NCBI GenBank assembly: GCA_014378285.1
Contig: JACMNZ010000156.1
Span: forward strand, 1 to 6,295
Direction: 5' to 3'
Length of the DNA stretch: 6,295 nt
Source of the DNA: Pseudopedobacter sp.
GTDB taxonomy: Bacteria > Bacteroidota > Bacteroidia > Sphingobacteriales > Sphingobacteriaceae
How positions within the stretch are numbered: position 1 is the stretch's first letter; each line of letters begins with the position of its first letter. The notes beneath the pieces were generated by a model. That model was given only the letters and a program-made list of their open reading frames with translations. It ran no database searches and was not told the DNA's origin. Positions 1-6,295 of the stretch are shown in pieces. The position numbers and the translations under genes were made by a program.

Positions 1-1429
1 TCCAACCGCCACCCAATTGCTGATAAATATTTGTCATGGCGTTAAATTGCTGTTTTTTTGTTTCTATCAGTTCTAATTTAGACGATAAAGCATCTCTTTG
101 GGTTAGTAAAACTTCCAAATAATCTGCTCTGGCAGATTTGAACAAATCGTTAGCGATATCGATAGATTTTGTAAGGGCATCAACTTCCTGAGATTTTAAG
201 TTATAGCTTTTTGTTAGATTATCAATATTAGAAAGTTGATTCGAAACTTCGATGTAAGCATTTAAAATTAATTTTTGATAGTTATAAAGAGCCTTTAGCT
301 GTTCTGCATTGGCATTGTTGAATTCTGCTTTGATGGCGTTTCCATTAACTAACGGACCAGCTAGATCTCCTGCTAAAGAATATAAAATAGATTCGGGGAA
401 TCTAAATAGAAATGAGGGTTTAAAAGCTTGAAAACCAACAGCTCCAGAAATCCCTAAAGATGGATAAAACTCTGCCCTTGCAACTTTAACATCTAATTTG
501 GCAGCGGTTAATTGTAGTTCAGCTTGTTTAATATCAGGTCTATTGTTTAATAGTTGAGAGGGAATTCCGCTTTTTATGTAAGATGGAATCAAAGTTGTAA
601 AGTCACTTTTATCTCTTGGTATTTCTTGAGGATATCTCGCCAAAAGAAAATTGATTTTGTTTTCGGTCTCTTTTATGTTTTGAAGAATATTAAACTCCAA
701 GCTTTCAGAATTAAACACTTCTGCTTTGAATTTTTGTACTGCCAATTCTGTTTCTCTTGCCGCTTCTTTTTGAATTTTAATAATCTCTAAAGCATTTTTT
801 TGAATGGCTATGTTTTGTTTAACAACAGTCAATTGATTATCATAAGCTAACAATTCATAGTACGAATTGGAAACTTCGGCAATCAAGTTGGTTACTAAAA
901 AGTTTTTACCTTCTACTGTTGCTAAATATCTTACTATTGCCGCCTTTTTAGCATTATGCAATTTCTTCCAAATATCTACTTCCCAATTGGTATAAACAGC
1001 GGCAGTTATATCCGTTAATGCATCTGGAACCCTAGTTCCTGGAGTTATATCAGCTGACGCGTCACCTGCACCTTGGCTTGTATATCTTCCAACTTTTTCT
1101 ACTCCTGCGCCAACCCTTGCACCAACGCTAGGTAACAATTGCCCTTGTTTAAAACGAATATTGTTTTTAGCGATTTGAATTTCCTGAAAAGTAGTTAATA
1201 GCTCTTGATTATTTCTTAAAGCGGTATCAATTAAGTTTATCAAATTTTTATCAGTAAAAAAAGTTTGATAAGGCAAGACTGTTAAGTTGGTGGTATCGGT
1301 TTCTTCTCCATAAAATTTTGGAGCTAATTTGGTTTCTGCCATTTTACTGATTACAGGAACTTTACAACTTGCTATTGCCAAGGGAAACCCCAGCAACAAT
1401 AAATATTTATATAAATGGATTCTAGTCAT
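1..1429 (-). CDS. TolC/OprM (NodT)-family outer membrane efflux lipoprotein, 3' end cut by the window edge
   Basis: Outer membrane channel of the tripartite pump encoded just upstream; it would form the trimeric exit duct. The frame is open from an ATG at 1429 to the window edge: 476 codons, with one base of codon 477 present. The last visible residues are YQQLGGGW, which resemble the usual C-terminus of the family, so probably only one or a few residues plus the stop are missing. The N-terminus is a lipoprotein signal: R3 and K8, a Leu-rich core, then lipobox I19-A20-S21-C22. Two OEP-type repeats are visible. The second begins near R297-P298-D299, a typical RPD motif, followed by ARAEFYPSLGISG and, near residues 437 to 450, YLEVLLTQRDAL. 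The start lies inside the end of the permease gene, sharing 8 bp, which suggests translational coupling. Recognition of the family is firm; the substrate is unknown. Confidence 0.93.
   Translation of the reverse strand, partial: MTRIHLYKYLLLLGFPLAIASCKVPVISKMAETKLAPKFYGEETDTTNLTVLPYQTFFTDKNLINLIDTALRNNQELLTTFQEIQIAKNNIRFKQGQLLPSVGARVGAGVEKVGRYTSQGAGDASADITPGTRVPDALTDITAAVYTNWEVDIWKKLHNAKKAAIVRYLATVEGKNFLVTNLIAEVSNSYYELLAYDNQLTVVKQNIAIQKNALEIIKIQKEAARETELAVQKFKAEVFNSESLEFNILQNIKETENKINFLLARYPQEIPRDKSDFTTLIPSYIKSGIPSQLLNNRPDIKQAELQLTAAKLDVKVARAEFYPSLGISGAVGFQAFKPSFLFRFPESILYSLAGDLAGPLVNGNAIKAEFNNANAEQLKALYNYQKLILNAYIEVSNQLSNIDNLTKSYNLKSQEVDALTKSIDIANDLFKSARADYLEVLLTQRDALSSKLELIETKKQQFNAMTNIYQQLGGGW
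1422..1429 (-). other. 8-bp start/stop overlap between permease and channel genes
   Basis: The minus strand reads ATGACTAG. The ATG opens the channel gene and the TAG in another frame closes the permease gene. The upstream GAAGAAAT inside the permease 3' end is purine-rich but not a clear Shine-Dalgarno. The overlap supports co-transcription and probable translational coupling, and it fixes the channel start because the lipoprotein signal begins exactly here. Confidence 0.85.
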
Positions 1430-4400
1430 TATGGTCTATTTCTTCTGTTAATGGATTTTCTTTTTCATCTTTTACAAGGATATTTTTTTCTGAGATTTTG
1501 CCGAAAATATAATATAAACCAGGAATTAGGATTACACCAAATGCTGTTCCTATTAACATTCCTCCTGCAGCTGCCGAACCAATTGTTTTATTGCCAATTG
1601 CTCCCGGACCTGATGCAAAAACTAAAGGAATTAGTCCTGCAATAAATGCAAATGAAGTCATTAAAATAGGTCTGAATCTTACTACAGCGCCCTCTATTGC
1701 AGCATCAAACAGTTTTTGTCCAGATTTATGCTTTTGAACTGCGAATTCTATAATCAAAACTGCGTTTTTTCCTAGCAGACCGATGAGCATCACCATAGAA
1801 ACTTGAGCATAAATGTTGTTTTCTAATCCTAAAATTTTGAGTAAAAGAAATGCTCCAAAAATACCTGCTGGTAAAGAAAGTATTACTGGGAACGGAAGCA
1901 GAAAGCTTTCATATTGTGCTGCTAAAAGCATGTAAACAAAAACTAAACAAATCAAAAAGATGTAAATAGCTTGATTTCCTCTTGCTACTTCATCGGCAGA
2001 AATACCTGCCCATTCTATTCCAAAACCTCTTGGTAAACTTATTTTTGCTACTTCATCTATGGCGTTAATTGCTGCACCACTACTGTAGCCGGGAGCCGCT
2101 GCACCACTTATTTCTGATGAGTTATAAAGATTATGTCTCGTGATTTCAGAAAGTCCATAAACCTTCTCTAATTTCATGAAAGCAGAATACGGCACCATTT
2201 CATCACGATTATTTTTTACATAAAGTTTTAGTAAATCATCAGGAGAGGCTCTATATTGAGGTAAAGCCTGAACCATCACCTTGTATTGCCTACCAAATTT
2301 GATAAAACTTGTTTCGTAATTACTACCTACCAAGGTTGATAATGTACTCATGGCATTATCAATAGTAACCCCTTTTTGTTGTGCTAAATCATTATCAATC
2401 TTTAACATAAATTGAGGGAAACTGGCACTGTAAAAAGTAAATACTTGAGAAAGTTCTGGACGTTTATTCAATTCTTTCACAAAATCCCTACTCACCGTTT
2501 CCATTTTTTTATAATCTCCGCTACCTGCTTTATCCAGTAAGCGAAGTTCAAAACCTCCACCGGCACCATAACCCGGTACTGCTGGCGGTTGAAAAAATTC
2601 AATTGCCGCCCCAGAAATGTTTTTTGATTTTTCTTCTAATTCGTCAATAACTTGTTGAACAGAATGTTTACGCTCATCCCAACCTTTTAAATTAATTAAA
2701 CAGGTACCAGAGTTTGATCCTGTTCCTTCTGATAATATTTCATATCCCGCTAAAGAGGAAACTGATTTTACATCAGGTATTTGATGGGCAATTTTTTGCA
2801 ATTCTGTTGCTACTTGGTTTGTTCTTTCTAATGTAGAACCTGGAGGAGTTTGTATAATGGCATAAAACATTCCTTGATCTTCATTTGGGATAAAACCAGA
2901 TGGAAGGGTAGAATTTAAAGCCCAAATCCCAAAACAAAATGCAATCAACATCCCAAAAGTTACCGTTCTTCTGTTTACAATTTTTGTTAGTAAATTTTGA
3001 TAGTTATCCGTAAGCCTATTGAATTTGTTATTAAATCCATCTAAAAAATTATTGAGCAATGATTTCTTTTTCACTTTACCATGTGTATTTCTCAACATCA
3101 TTGCACATAAGGCTGGCGTTAAAGTTAAAGCCACTAATCCTGAAAGGATAATAGCAGTAGCCATGGTTATAGAAAACTGCCGGTAAAAAACACCAACAGG
3201 CCCAGACATAAATGCAACTGGTATAAATACGGCCGCCATCACTAGCGTTATGGCTATAATTGCCCCACTAATTTCATGCATGGCTTCTTCCGTAGCCTTA
3301 ATAGGAGATAGATTTTTTTCTTCCATCTTAGCATGGACGGCTTCTATTACCACAATGGCATTGTCTACAACAATACCAATTGCCAAAACCAATGCAAATA
3401 AGGTAATTAAGTTAAGCGTAATGCCAAAAAACTGCATAAATACAAAAGTACCAATGAGCGATACAGGAACAGCAATGGCGGGTATAACGGTAGAACGCCA
3501 ATCTCCTAAAAAAATAAAAACTACTAAACCAACTAGTATAAAAGCTTCTACCAAGGTATGAATTACCTTTTCTATAGACGCATCTAAGAATTTAGAAACA
3601 TCATAACTTATTTCATAATCAACACCTTTTGGAAATGACGTGGATTTAATTTCTGCTAATTTGGCTTTAACATCTTCAATTACTTGGCTTGCATTGCTGC
3701 CATAGGATTGTTTTAGAACGATTGCTGCCGATGACTTGCCATTTAGATTTGAATAAAGATCATAATACTCACTTCCAAATTCAACATCTGCAACATCTCT
3801 AAGTCTTAAAAGCTCGCCATCAGCGCTAGACTTTATGATCACATTTTCATATTCTTGCTTAGTAGAAAATCTACCTGGATATTTCAAAACATATTCAAAA
3901 GCTTGCGATTTTTTACCCGAGCTTTCTCCTAATTTACCTGGCGAAGCTTCTAAACTTTGTTCATTTAGAGCTCTTAAAACTTCATCAACAGAAATCTGGT
4001 GCGCTAACATTTTATCTGGCCTAAGCCAAATTCTCATGGCATAATCTCTGTTTCCTAAAATATCCGCAAAGCCAATTCCTTTTACCCTTTTTAATTCAGG
4101 TAATAGGTTAATATCGGCAAAATTATAGAGAAATTTTTGGTCAATTTTAGAATCCTTTGCGTACAGGTTGATGTACATTAACATATTAGATTCTTCCCTA
4201 GTTATCTTCACACCTTCACGTACAACCACCGGAGGAAGTTTATTGATGACTGATGCAACCAAATTTTGTACATTGATTGCAGCTTGATTTGGGTCGATAC
4301 CAAGGTTGAATATGATTTGAATACTACCTTGTCCATCATTGCCAGCACCTGATTCCATATATTTCATCCCTGGAACTCCGTTGATGGCTCTTTCTAAAGG

Positions 4401-4589
4401 AATGATTACAGATTTAATTATTAACTCCCCATTTGCACCTGGATAATCTACGGTAACATTTACTTTTGGTGGAGAAATGGAGGGAAATTGTGTAACAGGA
4501 AGTTGGGTAATTGCCAAAACGCCCAAAAAAGTAATGATGAGGGAGATGACTATTGACAGGACAGGCCTGTGTATAAATTTATTAAACAT
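1422..4589 (-). CDS. RND multidrug-type efflux permease, HAE1/AcrB family
   Basis: Inner-membrane proton/substrate antiporter, 1055 residues, normal for the family. TM1 is about residues 10 to 30, TM2 to TM6 about 340 to 500, TM7 about 545 to 562, and TM8 to TM12 about 872 to 1030. Two large periplasmic loops lie between TM1/TM2 and TM7/TM8. Family signatures include the FIHRP start, YPGA near 50, INGVPGM near 70, GFIPNEDQG after TM7 and GKNAVLIIEFA in TM10. The proton relay equivalents of AcrB are D409 (D407), K941 (K940), R971 and T978. The second TM4 aspartate (AcrB D408) is Asn410. The switch-loop region near 613 to 631 has fewer aromatics than AcrB. The start is 24 bp after the adaptor stop, with only a weak purine stretch (AAAGAT) upstream. 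A short charged cytoplasmic tail follows TM12. The HAE1 class fits drugs, dyes, detergents or bile-type compounds; the actual substrate cannot be read. Confidence 0.97.
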   Translation of the reverse strand: MFNKFIHRPVLSIVISLIITFLGVLAITQLPVTQFPSISPPKVNVTVDYPGANGELIIKSVIIPLERAINGVPGMKYMESGAGNDGQGSIQIIFNLGIDPNQAAINVQNLVASVINKLPPVVVREGVKITREESNMLMYINLYAKDSKIDQKFLYNFADINLLPELKRVKGIGFADILGNRDYAMRIWLRPDKMLAHQISVDEVLRALNEQSLEASPGKLGESSGKKSQAFEYVLKYPGRFSTKQEYENVIIKSSADGELLRLRDVADVEFGSEYYDLYSNLNGKSSAAIVLKQSYGSNASQVIEDVKAKLAEIKSTSFPKGVDYEISYDVSKFLDASIEKVIHTLVEAFILVGLVVFIFLGDWRSTVIPAIAVPVSLIGTFVFMQFFGITLNLITLFALVLAIGIVVDNAIVVIEAVHAKMEEKNLSPIKATEEAMHEISGAIIAITLVMAAVFIPVAFMSGPVGVFYRQFSITMATAIILSGLVALTLTPALCAMMLRNTHGKVKKKSLLNNFLDGFNNKFNRLTDNYQNLLTKIVNRRTVTFGMLIAFCFGIWALNSTLPSGFIPNEDQGMFYAIIQTPPGSTLERTNQVATELQKIAHQIPDVKSVSSLAGYEILSEGTGSNSGTCLINLKGWDERKHSVQQVIDELEEKSKNISGAAIEFFQPPAVPGYGAGGGFELRLLDKAGSGDYKKMETVSRDFVKELNKRPELSQVFTFYSASFPQFMLKIDNDLAQQKGVTIDNAMSTLSTLVGSNYETSFIKFGRQYKVMVQALPQYRASPDDLLKLYVKNNRDEMVPYSAFMKLEKVYGLSEITRHNLYNSSEISGAAAPGYSSGAAINAIDEVAKISLPRGFGIEWAGISADEVARGNQAIYIFLICLVFVYMLLAAQYESFLLPFPVILSLPAGIFGAFLLLKILGLENNIYAQVSMVMLIGLLGKNAVLIIEFAVQKHKSGQKLFDAAIEGAVVRFRPILMTSFAFIAGLIPLVFASGPGAIGNKTIGSAAAGGMLIGTAFGVILIPGLYYIFGKISEKNILVKDEKENPLTEEIDHND

Positions 4590-4613
4590 ACAATTATCTT
4601 TGTGGATTATACC

Positions 4614-5696
4614 TTATTCTGCTTTTAATTGCAAACCTTTAATCACTTCTTTGGGAGCTACAAATTTCACTTTTACCTTATCATCGTCTTTTACTTTTTG
4701 TATACCTTCCAATAAAATCCTATCTTTTTCAGATAATCCACCAGAAACTATGTATAGATCATCTAATTCACTGGCAACGGTTATTGGCTTAGATTTTACA
4801 ACTCCTTTATCATCAACAACAAACACAAAAATTTTATCTTGTATCTCAAAAGTTGATTTTTGTGGGATAATTAATGCGTTTTTTAGTGGAACGGTCATCA
4901 GTACTTTACCCGTTTCTCCGTTTCTTAATAATTTATCAGGGTTGGGAAATTTTGCCCTAAAGGCGATGTTTCCTGTTTCGCTGTCAAATTGCCCTTCAAT
5001 TAACTCAACAACTCCTTTGTATTTTAAGGGCTGGTTATTGGCTAGCATTAAGCTTACTTTTTTATTTCCACGATTGGCAACATCTTCCTGATAGTTTAAG
5101 TATTCTGGCTCAGAAACATTAAAATAAGCAAACATTTGGCTATTGTCTGATAGGGTGGTTAACAAATCGCCTTCAGCAACCAGGCTCCCAAGTTTTAAAG
5201 GAATTCTATCAATTGTGCCATCAAACGGAGCTTTAATATCTGTAAACGATAAATGCAGTTTGGCAACACTAACATCGGCTACAGCCTGATTTAATTTAGA
5301 CTGTGCCATTGCAAGTTCATTTTTAGAGATGATATTTTTATCAGACAAAGTCTTGGTGTTTTGCACTTCTATTTGTGCAGCTTTTTCCTCCGCTTTTGAC
5401 TTTAGAAGCTCAGATTGGTACATAGTTGGCATAATCTTAAACAACAGCTGACCAGCTTTTACGGATTGCCCTTCATCTACATAAATTTTTTGTAGGTAGC
5501 CTTTTTCTTGTGCCCTTAACTGGATATTACGAACTGATTTAATCTGAGAAACATATTCTTTTGTAGCCGAAGTGTCTATTTTTAAAGGATTGGTTACAGC
5601 ATATTCTGTTTCTTCTTCTTTAACTTGATTTTTAGGCTTGCAGCCAACTTGAACAAGGATTGCACAGACAAGCGCAAGCATTAAAAATTTTTTCAT
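4614..5696 (-). CDS. RND efflux periplasmic adaptor (membrane fusion protein, AcrA/MexA family), lipoprotein
   Basis: Bridges the permease to the outer membrane channel; 360 residues. The N-terminus MKKFLMLALV with a Cys at 19 (VQVGC) looks like a lipoprotein signal, although Gln at -3 of the lipobox is atypical. The first half of the lipoyl domain is about residues 60 to 88 (GYLQKIYVDEGQSVKAG). The alpha-helical hairpin is about 90 to 151, with its turn near 118 to 122. The second lipoyl half is about 152 to 182 (TDIKAPFDGTI). A beta-barrel follows to about 270, then a membrane-proximal domain to about 345. By hand alignment with AcrA the hairpin is 14 residues shorter, 7 on each arm. The tip motif RxxxLxxxxxxS of TolC-docking adaptors reads N113, L117, S124. 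It is the first pump gene, 24 bp ahead of the permease. No clear ribosome binding site precedes the ATG, as is common in Bacteroidota. Confidence 0.95.
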   Translation of the reverse strand: MKKFLMLALVCAILVQVGCKPKNQVKEEETEYAVTNPLKIDTSATKEYVSQIKSVRNIQLRAQEKGYLQKIYVDEGQSVKAGQLLFKIMPTMYQSELLKSKAEEKAAQIEVQNTKTLSDKNIISKNELAMAQSKLNQAVADVSVAKLHLSFTDIKAPFDGTIDRIPLKLGSLVAEGDLLTTLSDNSQMFAYFNVSEPEYLNYQEDVANRGNKKVSLMLANNQPLKYKGVVELIEGQFDSETGNIAFRAKFPNPDKLLRNGETGKVLMTVPLKNALIIPQKSTFEIQDKIFVFVVDDKGVVKSKPITVASELDDLYIVSGGLSEKDRILLEGIQKVKDDDKVKVKFVAPKEVIKGLQLKAE

Positions 5697-5822
5697 TTTT
5701 AAATGATTTTTTTAGAAAGTGAAGGATGAAATTTTTGAAATAGCAGAAAGCTTATCAATCAAAGGATCAAATAATTTATATATTGATTCTTAAGAAATTG
5801 ATAAAAAATTATATTTGGAATA
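5697..5822 (-). promoter_or_regulatory. AT-rich gap ahead of the efflux operon; probable promoter/operator region
   Basis: This 126-bp noncoding stretch separates the small gene from the adaptor and is the natural place for the operon promoter. A weak match to the Bacteroidota -33/-7 pattern is TTTG at 5763 to 5760 on the minus strand, then 17 bp, then TATTTCAA at 5742 to 5735. The -7 element fits TAnnTTTG poorly, so this is only a guess. Several ATTGAT/ATCAAT motifs cluster here. No strong GC hairpin followed by a T run is present, so nothing clearly terminates transcription from the small gene and read-through into the pump genes is possible. Confidence 0.35.
5752..5804. repeat. 8-bp inverted repeat enclosing further ATTGAT/ATCAA motifs
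   Basis: TTATCAAT at 5752 to 5759 is mirrored perfectly by ATTGATAA at 5797 to 5804. Between them are ATCAA at 5766 to 5770, ATTGAT at 5782 to 5787 and the palindromic TTCTTAAGAA near 5787 to 5796. The arrangement could be paired operator half-sites or an AT-rich stem. In DNA this AT-rich, chance matches are likely. Confidence 0.35.
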
Positions 5823-6218
5823 TCAGATTTTTAATACTCTTTGAAGAAGATAAGTAGGTGTTGCTGCATAAGAGAAATGATTACAAGAAGGTAATCTGTT
5901 TTTAAAACGAAGCAGGCAGAAAATAAAAATAGCTACCAATAAGAAAGACATTAAATAATGTGTAGGTATAATTAGTTTTCTGATAAATACAAAATCATCA
6001 TCATCATTTTCTACACTGATAAAATCATCATCATAATTTGATAAATCATGTTTCATTAAAATAGAGATTTTTTGATCTTGTAATAAGCTTTTAGAAAATT
6101 GATTTCTAGGTTTTTGAGTAGAAAAATTTTGATTGAAAACTTTTCCTGAATGAGTAGATAATAAAGCTACTAACATCAGAAATAAAAATATTGGAAAGGA
6201 TAATATTTTAGTTTTCAT
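5823..6218 (-). CDS. Small membrane/envelope protein of unknown function, 131 aa, upstream of the efflux operon
   Basis: I do not recognise a named family. The N-terminus (K2, K4, then a hydrophobic run from about 5 to 20) is a signal peptide or first membrane helix; no clear signal peptidase site is visible. A polar stretch of about residues 21 to 60 contains many Q, N and S. It is followed by two acidic clusters, D63 to D65 and D72 to D75, each ending in Phe. A second hydrophobic helix spans about 82 to 104, followed by positive residues (R104, K106, R108) and a short tail with C112, H114 and the ending LLQRVLKI. Positive-inside logic puts the acidic part in the periplasm and the tail in the cytoplasm. 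The gene is co-oriented with the pump operon, 126 bp ahead of it. The start is the first ATG before the basic, hydrophobic N-terminus. Reality as a gene is supported by this ordered architecture and by the absence of a competing frame. Confidence 0.75.
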   Translation of the reverse strand: MKTKILSFPIFLFLMLVALLSTHSGKVFNQNFSTQKPRNQFSKSLLQDQKISILMKHDLSNYDDDFISVENDDDDFVFIRKLIIPTHYLMSFLLVAIFIFCLLRFKNRLPSCNHFSYAATPTYLLQRVLKI

Positions 6219-6295
6219 TTTTTGTAAAAGTAGATTAAGGTTTAGAAAAGTAATGAAGATAATTATTTTTTTTCCGTCATTATTTTGTAAATAAA
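6219..6295 (-). promoter_or_regulatory. Upstream region of the small membrane protein gene
   Basis: These 77 bp hold no supportable gene. On the minus strand the TACTTTTA at about 6234 to 6227 is a near match to the Bacteroidota -7 element TAnnTTTG. However, it lies only about 8 bp from the ATG and no TTTG -33 element sits at the right distance, so I do not claim it as the promoter. No Shine-Dalgarno is visible. Confidence 0.2.

Noticed and set aside
554..790. 78-codon plus-strand open frame
   Set aside because: Antisense to the second half of the channel gene, with no recognisable domain.
1415..1645. 76-codon plus-strand open frame, Leu/Phe-rich
   Set aside because: It mirrors the last membrane helices and tail of the permease on the other strand, so its hydrophobicity is a by-product.
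3250..3561. 103-codon plus-strand open frame
   Set aside because: Antisense to the TM2 to TM5 region of the permease, with no independent support.
3835..4044. 69-codon plus-strand open frame
   Set aside because: Antisense to the first periplasmic domain of the permease.
1422..4589. Heavy-metal (HME/CusA-type) identity for the permease, prompted by the single TM4 aspartate
   Set aside because: The overall motifs (FIHRP start, YPGA, GFIPNEDQG, GKNAVLIIEFA) and the residue numbering follow AcrB/HAE1. The adaptor and channel also lack His/Met-rich metal sites.
4477..5091. 204-codon plus-strand open frame
   Set aside because: It lies antisense across the start of the permease and most of the adaptor, both unmistakable genes. 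Its composition is Ser/Leu/Thr-rich, as expected of an antisense shadow.
5697..5822. Rho-independent terminator after the small gene
   Set aside because: The only inverted repeats are AT-rich with long loops and are not followed by a T run on the transcribed strand.
5998..6015. Trinucleotide (CAT/GAT) microsatellite
   Set aside because: Only about four units, fully explained by the Asp cluster of the small protein; noted there instead.

Overview
The window is AT-rich and coding-dense, and every supported gene is on the minus strand. Gene style points to Bacteroidota, probably the Sphingobacteriaceae (Pedobacter-like) or Flavobacteriia: low GC, almost no Shine-Dalgarno sequences, and the sequence character of the RND pump. 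This assignment rests on style, because no marker gene is present.

Read in the direction of transcription (right to left), the layout is as follows. (1) A 131-codon gene of unknown function (6218 to 5823) encodes a small envelope protein with an N-terminal hydrophobic segment, an acidic middle and a second membrane helix. (2) A 126-bp AT-rich gap (5822 to 5697) contains dispersed ATTGAT/ATCAAT motifs, including an 8-bp inverted repeat. (3) A lipoprotein-type periplasmic adaptor (MFP; 5696 to 4614) follows. (4) After 24 bp comes a full-length HAE1/AcrB-type RND permease (4589 to 1422). (5) Overlapping the permease by 8 bp is a lipoprotein-type TolC/OprM-family outer membrane factor (1429 to the window edge), complete except for its last residue or residues and the stop codon.

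Genes 3 to 5 form a classical tripartite efflux operon in the order adaptor, permease, outer membrane channel. The permease would pick up substrates from the periplasm and inner membrane using the proton gradient. The adaptor would bridge the permease to the channel, and the channel would release substrates outside. The substrate cannot be read from the sequence. No regulator gene lies in the window.

The most interesting details are these: Asn replaces the second of the paired TM4 aspartates of the permease; the adaptor has a hairpin about one heptad shorter per arm than AcrA, with Asn in place of the tip Arg; the permease switch loop has fewer aromatic residues and is acidic; and the uncharacterised small membrane protein precedes the operon. 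I found no mobile element, RNA gene or CRISPR array. The pump itself is an ordinary system, and the small protein is the only candidate for something undescribed.
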